A stretch of DNA of 64,000 nt from Phialophora verrucosa (lineage: Eukaryota > Ascomycota > Eurotiomycetes > Chaetothyriales > Herpotrichiellaceae). Shown here in pieces: positions 45,247 through 56,362 of this stretch. A model generated the notes under the pieces. That model had not been told where the DNA came from. It saw nothing but the letters and a program-made list of their open reading frames with translations, and made no database searches. Location of the stretch: assembly GCA_002099365.1 (NCBI GenBank), contig MSED01000015.1:2728001-2792000 (forward strand), written 5' to 3'. Both the position numbers and the translations under genes were made by a program. Every line of letters starts with the position of its first letter. The stretch's first letter is position 1.

Positions 45247-47185
45247 ATGCTGCCAGGCCGGTTGTTCGTGTGCCTGGCGTTGGGCCTCCTCCCCGTGGCT
45301 CTCACAGCGCCAAACTCGACCTACACAAACCCCATACTCCCAGGGTTCTTTCCTGACCCCAGCTGTACTTTCGTTCCTGAATGGGATGACACCTTCTTTT
45401 GCGCGTCCAGCAGCTTCAACGCCTTCCCCGGCATACCGATCCATGCCTCCAAAGATTTGACCAACTGGAAACATGTCAGCAATGCCCTCAACAGACCAGA
45501 ACAGCTCCCGACCTTGGCTATTACCAACAAGTCCACGAGCGGGATATGGGCCTCCACGATACGCTACCACGAAGGAACCTTCTTCGTCATGACGACTCTG
45601 GTCTTCGATGACCAGCCTCAGACCAACTTCTCACGATGGGACAACATTGTGTTTCACTCTACAGATCCCTTCAACTCGTCATCATGGTCAGATCCGGTCC
45701 ACTTCAACTTTACCGGCTACGATACATCGCCCTACTGGCTTAACAACAGCACCGTGCTTGTCACCGGTTCTCATCCTTGGCAGGTCCAACCGGGCATAAC
45801 TCAGACAACGCTCGACCTCACCACCGGAGAAGTCGGACCCGATGTCCGCTATATCTGGAATGGCACGGGTGGCCTCGCTCCAGAGGGACCACACATCTAC
45901 TTCAAGGACGACTGGTACTACCTGATGATAGCCGAAGGTGGTACGGGGGTGAACCATATGGAGACCATCGCACGTTCTAGGACTGTCGATGGCCCTTACA
46001 CCCCAAACCCCAACAACCCAATACTTACCAACGCTAATACGAGCCAATACTTCCAGACGGTCGGACACGCTGATCTGTGGCAGGACGCCGCTGGCAACTG
46101 GTGGGGGGCAGCTCTTTCCACTCGATCGGGACCGAATTATACGACCTACCCCATGGGACGTGAAACGGTTCTGTATCCCGTGACATGGACGGCTGGCGAC
46201 TGGCCGGTACTGCAGCCTGTACGTGGCCAGATGAGTGGGTGGGCAAAGCCTGCCACGGATCTCAGTATCGCAGGAGAAGGGTAAGTGATGAGCATAGAAC
46301 GTCGTGTTTGCAAACTGAAGACGATGATCTAGACCGTTCGCAGATGCTCCAGACTACATCACTTTCCCCCCAAGCTCCAGTCTGCCAATTCATTTTGTCC
46401 ACTGGCGGATTCCCGCTGATGGGTCTTACACCGTCTCTCCTCCCGGCCATCCCAATACCCTCCGGCTCAGCCCGTCTAGACTCAACCTCACAGCCCTTGA
46501 CGGGAACTACGCCGGGCCCGAGGGCCAAACATTTGTCGGCCGCCGTCAGACAGACACACTGTTCACTTACAGTGTCAACTTGGAATTCTCGCCACAGCAG
46601 CAAGGAGACGAAGCCGGTATTAGTGTTTTTCTCACTCAGGTAAGCAACTTCAGCGCCGTAGCCGTCAACTCCATACTAACGCGGTGCAGAACCACCATAT
46701 TGACCTCGGCGTCGTTCTCTTACCCAACACAAGCTCCTCCGCGGCACCACGGCCACTGGCGCCGTACTTCCGCTTTTCGGCGACATCCTATCTTTCCGTC
46801 CCGCCACCGCTGCTTGTCCCCGTCCATTCCTTGTACCCGAATTATACGACGATTTCGAATCAGAACGCGACTTCGTTGAACTTGTATCTCGAGATCAAAG
46901 CCATCAATGTGACGCATTATGCTTTCTCTGCCGGCCCAACAGACGCCATGTCGGAGACCGTCACCATTGGTTATGCACCTGCTGCGGACGTCAGTTTTGG
47001 TTTTACCGGTACGTATACGTAGCCGAATGTTTGGCTACCCTGGCAAAGTGTACTTACGCACATCAGGGACACTGCTAGGTGTTTATGCCACAACAAATGG
47101 ACGCAGCGTCAATGCCTCATCACCTGGTGCGCCGGCATATGTCTCCGAATGGAGATATACTCCTCAAGGACAATTCTTGAGCTAG
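45247..47185 (+). CDS. Glycoside hydrolase family 43 (beta-xylosidase/arabinofuranosidase-like)
   Basis: Four exons, 45247-46280, 46333-46639, 46690-47008 and 47067-47185, give 592 residues. The signal peptide is MLPGRLFVCLALGLLPVALT. The five-bladed propeller shows the three GH43 acidic residues in context: Asp37 in ILPGFFPDPSC (base), Asp159 in GYDTSPYW (pKa modulator) and Glu213 in APEGPHIYFKDDWYYL (acid). The C-terminal 250 residues are a beta-sandwich of the type found in GH43 xylosidases (about 350-590). Many N-x-S/T sites fit secretion. It probably releases xylose or arabinose from plant polysaccharides or oligosaccharides. Confidence 0.93.
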
Positions 47186-48395
47186 ATGTCGGGGTCACAC
47201 ACGAATGGAAATGCTGTCAATGACACAGATGAGGCCTTTCCTGGGCTTGATCAACTGTCCTGTACACAGTACAGTGTAGGAGTTGGTGCAGCTGACACTA
47301 TTCAACGCAATGATGGAATAACACTGGTCCGAACCCTATCCTTCTCGATGTGCTTTACTCGGTACGAAGTGCCATCCTCCTACAAGTCGCGTCTCGGAGT
47401 GGAGGGTAGGGACAATCATATCATGCACGTCTGCTCACCGTGTCCATATTCTCCCTTACAGGTCCACTCCCCTTACAGGTCTTTATCGACTTCTTCTCCT
47501 GATTCATTCTCGCTAGTGGAATGTACGTTCCCATCCTTCGCTGGAGGTTACCACGCTGACTCTTATTTCTAGGGACAGCATCTTCCCCCATGATGTCCCT
47601 TTCCACGCCACGAGCTCTACCGGTTGAACTCTCGTTGAGTCTTGGTCTGGCACCACGTACGACGCTCGCCGTCCAAGTATTCAACAGCATCGTCGGCGCT
47701 GGAATCGCCCCATCTTCTTTCTCGATTTGCCTGAGGCAACTGTCCCCGTAATTCAGCTCGCCACAGATCTGCCCTACCGTCAATACGGGGAATCTGCCGG
47801 AGAAGGCGTGACGCTGGCCTCCTAGACAGATTTCCAGGATCTCTTGCAAAACCCTAAATATCGCCACGAGCATCTAGCTCGGGTTTGGTTCAAAACGCAG
47901 GCTGGGACTCGCGAATTTCCACAACTGGATTTCCCGAGTTATACCGAGCTCACGATTGTGCTCGTCGCGGCATTATTGATACATTCCCTCCTTTCCAGAG
48001 TGCTGCCACTTCAGCGATGGCGTTTACAACCGGCGGCATCGGCGCTCCGAATGGTACAGATGCCTGCTTCTTGTTTGCTCCAGCTGCTGAGCCCCAGCTT
48101 CTCAATCGATCGGTGCTCAACCGGGTGAAGCGTTACTGATTCTTCAGCCAGGAGCGGTGCTCCGGCCAGGTGGAAGTATTTCTGGGGCTGCATTCCAGGC
48201 CATGCATAAATCTGCATTTGCGCTCATCGTGGGTCATTCCATGAATCTGTGACCAACGGCGATGCCCTTAGCCATGGGTTTGGCAAGACCTGCTCGAACC
48301 AACCAGACATGTCTTCCTTGATTGTAGACGAGGGGTTTAGCTCCTTGATCCAGATTTGTCCTCTGTCAATGCGACGTCGCACGATGCACATAGGA
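47186..48395. other. Intergenic stretch with unresolved coding-like patches
   Basis: A 1.2-kb spacer between convergent genes. Around 47885-48139 a plus-strand frame reads AQNAGWDSR-like and MAFTTGGIGAPNGTD-like sequence with protein character, and another patch near 47760-47815 reads LPYRQYGESAGEGV. They cannot be joined into a gene with a start and consistent frame, so they may be a decayed gene. Confidence 0.25.
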
Positions 48396-49259
48396 TCATC
48401 TCGACGGACTGAGTGGCCGATTGAAACCGCCCACCCGATTCATATACTGCCTGTATTCCGTCTTTTTCTCCTTCCTGACGCCGTAAATCTGATTTCCCGG
48501 CACTTTTGTGTTCTGCGTGGTCTTGAAGGTCGTGAACCCCATCATCTTCCGAAGGAGAGCATTGTCATCGTCCTCGTCAACGGCCATAGTATCACCATTG
48601 GCCGCTGGGTGAGACGGTCTGTTCGCAATGCTCGCTTTTTCCTCCTTTGGTTTTGTGGTCCGCGATTCTTCCTCGTCCTTTCTCGGTGGTCGGTCTCTCC
48701 CTCGGACCCGGTCGTGGTCGCTTCGGCGGAGAGGGGACCGCGTCCGGACAGAGGGACCGCCACCGTTTCGCGCAGGAGAGCGTGATCGTGAGTGTCGATT
48801 GGATCGCTCGCCTCGATGATCTGTATTGCATGAGTAAGAGAGTCGAAACCCGGTGAGTAAGTAGTTCGTACCCTTGGGATCTCGGGGCCGCTCGCGGCTC
48901 CTACTTCTCTCGCGTCGGCTCTGTCCGTTCACATCTCTGTTTCTTCCGCCTCGATCTCTGTCTCTGTCGCGGTCCTTGTCCCTTTCTCTCGGCCTGTCTC
49001 GGTCGCGGTCACGCTCACGCTGTGGCCGTTCTTTTGATCTGCTGCGCTCCCACTTCCTATCGGGCGTATCTCGGGATCTTGACCTGCGTCTTCTCTCAAA
49101 CTCCCTTCCGGTACCTCGGCGGTCGTTGTCTCTGGTCTCGCGGGACTCGGCCTTGGAATCTCTTCCATTCGAACTTGGCCGTGACCCTATTTTCTTCTCG
49201 TCATCCAAACCGGCGGTGCCTGCTGTGCGCTTTGCGCGTTTGGAGGGAGGTTCCGCCAT
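48396..49259 (-). CDS. SNRNP27: U4/U6.U5 tri-snRNP 27 kDa protein homologue
   Basis: Two exons, 49259-48872 and 48820-48396, separated by a 51-nt intron, give 270 residues. The N-terminal two thirds are Arg/Ser/Asp/Glu-rich (RDRDRDR, RSRSRE) like metazoan SNRNP27. The C-terminal 55 residues carry the conserved domain MMGFTTFKTTQNTKVPGNQ followed by YGVRKEKKTEYRQYMNRVGG. The protein joins the spliceosomal tri-snRNP and contacts the region near the 5' splice site. It is absent from budding yeast but common in filamentous fungi. The antisense strand is also open because of the repetitive RS codons. Confidence 0.92.
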   Translation of the reverse strand: MAEPPSKRAKRTAGTAGLDDEKKIGSRPSSNGRDSKAESRETRDNDRRGTGREFERRRRSRSRDTPDRKWERSRSKERPQRERDRDRDRPRERDKDRDRDRDRGGRNRDVNGQSRRERSRSRERPRDPKGTNYLLTGFRLSYSCNTDHRGERSNRHSRSRSPARNGGGPSVRTRSPLRRSDHDRVRGRDRPPRKDEEESRTTKPKEEKASIANRPSHPAANGDTMAVDEDDDNALLRKMMGFTTFKTTQNTKVPGNQIYGVRKEKKTEYRQYMNRVGGFNRPLSPSR

Positions 49260-51204
49260 GGTTCACAACTCAAGCAGAGGTCGCGTAGAAGCTGAGACGT
49301 GTGTCAAATATATGAGGTCTAGGTGAGGGCAAGGTAAAACCTGGCACAAGGAAATTTGGCGGCTGTGATGCATACTGACGCCTGGGTCTTACTGCACAGA
49401 CGTAGTTGCAGTTACGGCCGAGCATGAAGCGCAGCTCCGCGTGTCTTTGTTTCGGTCGAAACTCAAGTCCATATTACGATCTCGTCACTCCAAAGTCAAG
49501 AATCGACAATACTGCTTTCGTCTTCGATCCAGACAGCCATGTCTACATCTTGTAAAACACGAAAATGTCGTCGATGCCTCGTTCCGCACCACAAGCTCAT
49601 CTGCCAGATAGCAACCAGCCGGCTCATTATGACTGCCTCATGGTGGCCGCGAGTCAGATAAGATTGACTGATGAACCGCGACTGCTTCAGGGAAGCAGCA
49701 TCAACTGCCACTTTGAAAACTGTCGAACCAGAGATGCCCTTGACGCTACGAAATACGACTATTAGACCCGTTGAATACCTCAGTTGGAGGCCGTTCAATT
49801 CAAAACCACACTCCCTCCACCAGTATCGCCGGCATGTCCCCCGTCTAGGTCATACCCAGCTGTACGACCTTTGTTACTCCTTCGGCTATAGCTTGTCTCT
49901 CATTCTCGAACTCGACTAGAATCTACTATGCCGCAATGAAGTCTGCCCCGTCGTCGATTCCGGAAGCCAGGCTACTCCATCTCGTGACGAATTGAAGACT
50001 GAACCAGGAATTCGAGCCGCCGGGCGTTCGAGGACGGAGTTGGTTGCTCCCACATCATTCCCAGATGAGGCTTCCACGTCAATTTGGAGCCACATTTGAA
50101 TGCATCGGTTAAGTCCCCATCCCTATCGTCGTCAACGTCAAAGCGGCACTCAAAAAGGAAAGCCCAATATCAAAGCTACTCCGAGAACACATCTCGAGGA
50201 TCCCACGCAATTTGGCAAAGCATGTCGCCTCTGCCCGTGATAGGTCCTTGCTGAGCAACTTAGGAGGTTTGCTGGTTCTATTTGTGCCCACCACCCAGAG
50301 TCCCGACGTCTGCGTTGTGAGAACCACTGGCCGGAACTGGGAATCCGGTGATAGGGCGTAGACATCCACCCCTCGATATCTTTCGAGTTAGCCACTGTTG
50401 CGAGAGCAAGGCCTCGTCGCTGGATAGCTTTCAAAGCGCCATGATGGACGACATTCCACAGAAGTCAAAGGTACCAGGAAAGGGTAACTTTTTGCGAAGG
50501 GGCCAGTGCGCCTAAACCCATCGTTTACACAGATCCCTTATCTTACAAACAGGCGCAGCTATAACAGTTAGAAGACACCCGTACTCAGGCCTCGTGTCGC
50601 ACCTCACGAGCTGAGGAGAAGTCCATCAAGCTGGGGATATCAATGTCTGGTACGCGCGAGCGATATAATGCAGAAGTCCAGATACGGTCTTTGAGTATTA
50701 CAAGCGCCATAACTGTGATTGCACCATCCAGAAAATAAGTTTGTCCCGGAGGCCTACACAAGACGACCGATGCAACAAGGCTTGGCTGCCTGTTTGAGAC
50801 TAAGAACTGGCTAGATCGCAGATCGGTCAAAGAATTCCAGTGCTGTCGTATGAGGATGCTCTTCATGCACTGCAACCGGCGTTGTTTCGCCTTCAATGGC
50901 ATGAACTCCTGAACGAGATCCTGCCGGTTGGTACTGCTATCGACATGATGCTCGAAGCACGAGTTTGATGCAGTGTAAAGAGTTCATGAGGCAAGCAGCC
51001 GACAGAGCTGTCTGTTCCCGAATCCACCACATTCAGTTTTGTCAACCGAATCACGACCGAGAAAAGGGATATTCGTCCAATCTCATTCCTCGCCAGGATG
51101 TCGTCAGGCGTAAGTGGTCCGCTACACCTCCACTTAGCAAACGGGATTCCCTTTCGTTGGATTGAGGAATCTCAGCATACTGTGTCTGGCACATTGCCAC
51201 CAAT
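49260..51204. other. Long spacer with open but unassigned patches
   Basis: Nearly 2 kb without a confident gene. A plus-strand frame from about 50111 to a TAG near 50361 (VPIPIVVNVKAALKKESP ... NLAKHVASARDRSLLS) looks protein-like but has no start, and a stop directly precedes it. An adjacent upstream patch near 49950-50095 is open in another frame. Together they may be remnants of a broken gene. A minus-strand frame at 50902-50585 has no motif. Confidence 0.3.
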
Positions 51205-51561
51205 CTATCGCCCCCGCAGTTGACTCAGAACAGAAATCGCAGCCAAAGCAACCAGGGCAATATCCCCAGTGTATCGCTTGCCTGCTTTCATCTGAGCAAC
51301 CAGACCTACAGCGATCAAGCCCAAGCTGATACTTGTGGCACTCAGCCTCAGCGTTCTGTTCCCGAGCAAGAGGCTTAATCCCACGACTAGGTCGATAACG
51401 GGGGTGATTTTTGCGACCGTGGAACCATCGTCGGGTGCATGGTATTCCTGAAATGCGTAGAACAGCGGCGTATGTTCGCCGTGGGTGAAGCGGGAGAATG
51501 CGCCCAGCAGCACGACTGACGAGAGGAGGTAAGTTGGGAGATTTGTGAAGAACGACGGCAT
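51205..51561 (-). CDS. Small membrane protein (DoxX-like topology)
   Basis: Single exon, 118 residues from the ATG at 51561. Four hydrophobic segments can be seen: LPTYLLSSVVLLGAFSRF, ITPVIDLVVGLSLLLG, LSATSISLGLIAVGLVA and IALVALAAISVLSQL. A short polar hairpin (HGEHTPLFYAFQEYHAPDD) follows the first. Size and topology resemble fungal DoxX-like proteins, but I see no diagnostic residues. It is divergent from ATG3. Confidence 0.6.
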   Translation of the reverse strand: MPSFFTNLPTYLLSSVVLLGAFSRFTHGEHTPLFYAFQEYHAPDDGSTVAKITPVIDLVVGLSLLLGNRTLRLSATSISLGLIAVGLVAQMKAGKRYTGDIALVALAAISVLSQLRGR

Positions 51562-52219
51562 GGCTCTGAACAAATTGATGTCTGCTAGAACTAGATCGAC
51601 TGTTGCACTCTGGATTCCGGCGTGGATGAGAATGGCTTTGTATATTGCTTCGCCAGCAGAACGCCGTCAGCTTACTTGGCTGACGAATAGGAGGTGGTTG
51701 ATTTGGAAACACGTAGAGATTCGACACGGAGGTGCTCGAGCACACTCGTCCGGACCGCGTCCGGAGATAGCGTTTGGAGAAAAGATTGATCGGAAAGCTA
51801 GAGGATGCCAAATGACGAGCCTCAATGAAAAAGCCAGTGCCGCAGTGGGGATAGCTATATCGACTTTGGAAGTATTGACCCTTTCTCCATGGCCTCGTCG
51901 TAGCAAAAACGAGGCTGAGAATGCCAAGAAAGGAATGGCAAACGCTGCAAACTATGCAAACACCGCAAACGGTCCCTGCCCTCCTCGCCCCCCCTCACTT
52001 GACAGGCGGCCAGGTCACGAACACGGTCAAGGTCGCAGGCTACACTGCGATCACTTGTCACTCACTACATCCTTCCTCTCTTCTCTCAGTACCTATCACC
52101 TTCAATCTGCAATCCTTTCTTTCAAGCGCTTATATTAGATCCTAGCCAGTAGTCTTGAACCTCTGCTGGTCTGTTCAAACCCGATATCACCCCGCTACAC
52201 CGTACAGGTCGATACAACG
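51562..52219. promoter_or_regulatory. Divergent promoter region (small membrane protein / ATG3)
   Basis: A 0.66-kb spacer between divergent starts. The 100 bp upstream of ATG3 are CT-rich with TATATTAG near 52131. No other gene is supported. Confidence 0.35.
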
Positions 52220-53403
52220 ATGCAATACCTCCGTTCGGGCTTGGACCAACTCCGCGATCGTTACGCTCCCGTTAGTCACAAGTCCACCTTCCGCAGCACC
52301 GGCCAAATCACGCCGGAAGAGTTCCTCCTTGCAGGCGACTATCTCGTATACAAATTCCCCAGCTGGTCGTGGGCCGACGCATCGAGTCCCGCGCGCCGGG
52401 TGCCCTACCTGCCCCCGAACAAGCAGTTTCTGGTAACCCGCGGGGTACCATGTCACAGACGATTAGATGAGAACTTTGCAGGCGGCCATGGCGCGGCCGA
52501 CGATCTGGTCAGAGATGGTTTCCTGGGCGGACCGGACGATGAGACAGAGGGCAAAGGAGGAGGCGAGGATGAAGGCTGGCTAAGGACAGGCGGCACGACG
52601 GAGAAAGAGCAGGAAGGCCTTAGAGGGGAAGTCCGGACGATGAGTGAGAGTGGGCAGCTGGGCAAGAAGGCCGTCGAGGACGAAGACGAAGAGATTCCCG
52701 ACATGGAGGACGAGGACGACGATAACGAAGCCATCATCAGAGACAAGGGCGAGGGTGCTGCTGCGTACGCCATATCCTTCCCCCACCCTAGCCTTATGTC
52801 ACCAAAAGACACCGGCAACTGACCTTGTTATGCAGACCCCTTCGCACATACACCCTCTACATAACCTATACGCCCTACTACCGCACGCCGAGAATGTACC
52901 TCTCCGGCTACCTGTCGCCCAGCGAGCCCCTCCCTCCGCAATCCATGATGGAAGACATCGTCGGCGACTACAAAGAGAAAACCGTCACGTTAGAAGACTT
53001 CCCGTTCTTCGAGAACAGCGTGAAGATGGCGAGCATTCACCCTTGCAAACACGCCAGCGTGATGAAGATCCTGCTTGACAGGGCAGATGCGGCGCTGAAA
53101 CTGAGGCTGGACAAGCAAAAGGCCGGCGGCGCCGACTCCAAGAAGGAGATCTCAGGCATGGAGGGCCTCATCGACGACGTCTCGAATCTCAAACTCTCCG
53201 AACAAAAACGAGGACACGACGCCGGCGTCAAGGCGGCCACTGGCGGCGCGGGCGACGAGTGGGAAGTCCTGGACGAGCAGGAGAGTGCCGAGGACGAGAG
53301 TGAAAAGGTGGCCATCCGGGTGGATCAGTACCTGGTTGTATTTTTGAAGTTCATGGCCAGCGTGACGCCGGGGATCGAGCATGATTTTACGATGGGCGTC
53401 TAA
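52220..53403 (+). CDS. ATG3: Autophagy E2-like enzyme Atg3
   Basis: Two exons, 52220-52764 and 52836-53403, with a 71-nt intron, give 370 residues. The N-terminal block FRSTGQITPEEFLLAGDYLV and KFPSWSWADASS, the RGVPCHRRL segment and the catalytic ASIHPCKHASVMK (Cys252) identify Atg3. The C-terminal FLKFMASVTPGIEHDFTMGV is intact. An acidic insert (residues about 130-175, MEDEDDDNE) is the usual flexible region, and DEWEVLDEQ near residue 335 offers a W-x-x-L Atg8-binding motif like the WEDL of yeast Atg3. It transfers Atg8 to phosphatidylethanolamine during autophagosome growth. Confidence 0.95.
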
Positions 53404-53802
53404 CGGTCCGGGCATTGTCACTGACATTAATACGGCGCAACGCAAACGAGTGGTTCAATCATGGGTAGTTTGCATGCATACAAGACCGAGGACATCCTTC
53501 AGGCTACTTTGGCTGCCGGCCAGCCGTGCGCTCGAAAACCTGCAGTCTCTAACCACGCACTAAGAACTACCACGACCTTTTCCTGATGTTGTATCGGTTT
53601 GAACGCCCAAGCATGCGCCGCGCTCAACTCGTAGTACCCGTAGTCATAGTCATGCCTTACAGGTCGCATAGGTAGGTAGGTGGGAAGAAACATCGATATT
53701 CGCGCACCGTTAACACGCTACAGCTCCATCCATTAAAAGCCGCGACGCGGCGAGACATCACCTCACCGCCCCATCATACCGCCCTCCCTAGCCCAGCCTA
53801 GC
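53404..53802. other. Convergent spacer downstream of ATG3
   Basis: About 400 bp between two convergent 3' ends. Nothing recognisable; it should hold both polyadenylation regions. A CCTAGCC-type short repeat lies near 53787-53812. Confidence 0.5.
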
Positions 53803-55608
53803 CTAGCCCAGCCCTCCTCCTTCTTCATCCTCTCGCTGTCCCAGGCCCTGAGCCACAATCGTCGCCAGCGATCCCGGGCTCTGGCCCTGTCCTTGTCCCT
53901 GATTTGGCATGCCTGGTCTGGGTCCCATTGGTCTCTGCATCTGCATCTGAGCTCCTCCTTCGCCTTGCCCATCCCCCATTCCCTGGGAGGGACCCATCAT
54001 GTTGGAGCCAGCTCCGGGTCCAGGTCCAGACCCCTGCCCGGCTCCGGGTCCTGGCCCGTAGGACGGCGGTCGGCTTAGCGGTCGTCGCTGCTGGAGGTTG
54101 GGATCGCCTTCGGGGGGGCCACTACCGGCGCCGCCGCCGCCGCCGCCACCCATTGACTGGGGGCCTTGATTCATGCCGCCGCCGGGGCCGGCGGTGCTGG
54201 TGCCAGGTGGTCCGGATACGGCGCGCATGGCCGTGGGTGTTGCGCCCGGCGGAGGAGGTCGAGACATCGGTCGTTGCTGGGGAGGGCCGTTGGAGGATGG
54301 GTTCATTGCATTGGGTCCGGGTCCGGGTCCGGATCCTGGCCCTGGGGTTTGTCCTTGTCCTGGTCCTGGCCCTGGGGCTTGTCCTGGTCCTGGCCCTGGC
54401 CCTGGTGCGCCGTTGGAGGGAGGAGGTGGTCTACTCATTGGTCTGGGTTGCCCGTCTGAGGCTCCGTTTCCGTTTCCGTTCCCAGTCCCGTTCCCGTTCG
54501 GCATGGGGCCATTAGGCGCTGCTGGTCTGGCCATAGGTCTTGGGCCTTGTGTTTGCGCGTTGTCACCGCTTGCTTGTTGGTCGGGGTTGCCCGGGCCTGA
54601 GCTTGGACCGTTCGGAGATACAGGTCGAGCCATCGGCATGGCCTGTCTTGGCTGGAGGTGGCTCTGGCTTCCGTTCGCCTGTTGCTCGGCCGGACCGTTC
54701 GTATCGGGCAGTTGGTCCGACGAGGGGGACCTGCTAGGGACGGGTTTTCTCTGCTGCACTTGGCCGTTCATTTGCGATGGTTGGTTCTCCGGGCCAGATG
54801 GGCCGTTTGGTGCGGGAGATGGCGATCGCGACACGGGCTTTCTAGCGGGAACTGGACTGGGCGGCATGATGGGCTGTGGGCTTGGTGGTGGACCTGAGGC
54901 TGAGGCTGGACCCGGCCCTGGTCCTGCAGCTGCTCCATTCGATCCCGCTCCGAGAGGAGGCGGGCGTTGTGCTGGAGCTGGTCTGTTCGCCGAAGGAGGA
55001 GGATTCCCGTTGACGGCTTGGGGTGGGCGATTCTGCATAGCACCTCCTGGAGGGTTACCTGCGGCCTGCGGATTCGCACTCATGGCGCCTGCAGCTCTGA
55101 CTAGTCCTGTCTGCACATTCGTCGGCCCACCGGCGCCGTCTTTCTGTTGAAAGCGCTGGAAGATCAAGTACGCTCCCACACCCCAGAGCCAGACAAGGAC
55201 AGCGGCTCCGGCGGTGAAAAACAAGATCGGCAGGAGAACCAGCAACGAGAACCCCATTGCGCAGGCAACGAACAAGAGAGCTCCCAGCCCGCCCATCATG
55301 ACGCCGGCCAGTAAGGCGAAGATGAAGGCAATGGCCGTCATGAGGACAAGCGGAAGCCCGCTGATTGCCAGTTGCGAAAGCAGAAAAGTCGCGACGTAGG
55401 GCCGCTGGGCCGCGAAGGCCGCGGCTGCTTGTTGCCATTGCTGGCGCTTCTGGGGCGGGAGGACGAGGTTGATATATCTGCTGGAATTGGTTGTGAGGGC
55501 GCTGACGCCGCCTTGTATTGGGCCGCGGACTTTGCTGGCGTTGGGAGCGGGAGCCGACATGCCTCCTCCACCGCCGGGCGGCATATTGGGCCGGGCAGCT
55601 GTGGACAT
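53803..55608 (-). CDS. Promethin/LDAF1-like membrane protein with long Pro/Gly-rich tail
   Basis: Single exon, 601 residues. Residues about 60-155 hold tightly packed hydrophobic segments (FLLSQLAISGLPLVLMTAIA, FIFALLAGVMMGGLGALLF, LLVLLPILFFTAGAAVLVWL) ending in YLIFQRF. This resembles the promethin/LDAF1/Ldo hairpins of lipid-droplet proteins. The remaining 430 residues are disordered and built from Pro, Gly, Asn, Ser and Gln, with repeated QRPMSRPPPPxNG-like units and long GPGPGPG runs. A lipid-droplet or ER role is inferred only from the hydrophobic part. The opposite strand is also open over 325 codons because of the GC-rich repeats. Confidence 0.65.
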   Translation of the reverse strand: MSTAARPNMPPGGGGGMSAPAPNASKVRGPIQGGVSALTTNSSRYINLVLPPQKRQQWQQAAAAFAAQRPYVATFLLSQLAISGLPLVLMTAIAFIFALLAGVMMGGLGALLFVACAMGFSLLVLLPILFFTAGAAVLVWLWGVGAYLIFQRFQQKDGAGGPTNVQTGLVRAAGAMSANPQAAGNPPGGAMQNRPPQAVNGNPPPSANRPAPAQRPPPLGAGSNGAAAGPGPGPASASGPPPSPQPIMPPSPVPARKPVSRSPSPAPNGPSGPENQPSQMNGQVQQRKPVPSRSPSSDQLPDTNGPAEQQANGSQSHLQPRQAMPMARPVSPNGPSSGPGNPDQQASGDNAQTQGPRPMARPAAPNGPMPNGNGTGNGNGNGASDGQPRPMSRPPPPSNGAPGPGPGPGQAPGPGPGQGQTPGPGSGPGPGPNAMNPSSNGPPQQRPMSRPPPPGATPTAMRAVSGPPGTSTAGPGGGMNQGPQSMGGGGGGGAGSGPPEGDPNLQQRRPLSRPPSYGPGPGAGQGSGPGPGAGSNMMGPSQGMGDGQGEGGAQMQMQRPMGPRPGMPNQGQGQGQSPGSLATIVAQGLGQREDEEGGGLG

Positions 55609-56362
55609 TGCGACTTTGCGTGTTCACGAGACTTGATACTGATTCATGGCAGGAAAGGAAACTCTGATACTTAGAGTGCAGAAGCTTGCTCGAATGCTGG
55701 CATGATCCAGGACTTAATTATGAGGTCGAGGTCAGTTCTGAGGTTGCGGCGTCCGGGCTTATCACACAGGGCCCGAGTTTTCGGTCGATGCACAGCCATA
55801 AGCTTATTCTATTCTTAAGCTCTGGTCCGCGGTAGCCCCCGTCATCACAAGATCCTTCGGTCGCTCTCGCTTAGGTAGCCAACCCATTTCTGGGCGAGAA
55901 TAAGACCATGACAAGAGCACAGCACGGGAGGCGTCGACACTGCAAAGTCTACCAAGCATCGAGAGTGAAATTGGCGTGTCCGTGGTGTTGATGAGCTACG
56001 GTGGAGCACTTGGACGCATCTCCTGGACGCGGCCCCAGCATCGAGCGCTTCGCTTAGTGACAAGATGGGATCTTGCGACGTACGGATGTAGCACCCCGAA
56101 ACTTCACCAGTTCCCTGCGAGCCGAGGCGTCTCAAGGTTTGGAGTGAGTGTCTTTGCGTTGTTTGTCAAAGAGGGTCAAGCGGGAGACATAACGGGCAAG
56201 AGCACGACGCGTTCATCTTGCAACTCGGCGTCAGCCCCGTCGAGTTCGCGGAATTCGAGCACTAACTCGTTGGTCGCTGGAGCTGGGATCAATCAATGCG
56301 TCGAAGTATATTTGTTTCGACTATACGGGTGTCCTGGCCGTCCAGCCGCCGCAAAAAACAGG
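55609..56362. other. Intergenic spacer
   Basis: A 0.75-kb spacer between the start of the promethin-like gene and the 3' end of the second MocA-type gene. It carries no supported feature. Confidence 0.5.

Noticed and set aside
48874..49326. 150-codon plus-strand Arg/Ser/Leu-rich frame
   Set aside because: Antisense of the RS-repeat region of SNRNP27.
51134..51811. 225-codon minus-strand frame
   Set aside because: Overlaps the small membrane protein in another frame; that frame has the coherent transmembrane pattern.
54173..55150. 325-codon plus-strand frame rich in Gly, Pro and Cys
   Set aside because: Mirror image of the Pro/Gly-rich tail on the minus strand; no domain and no own start context.
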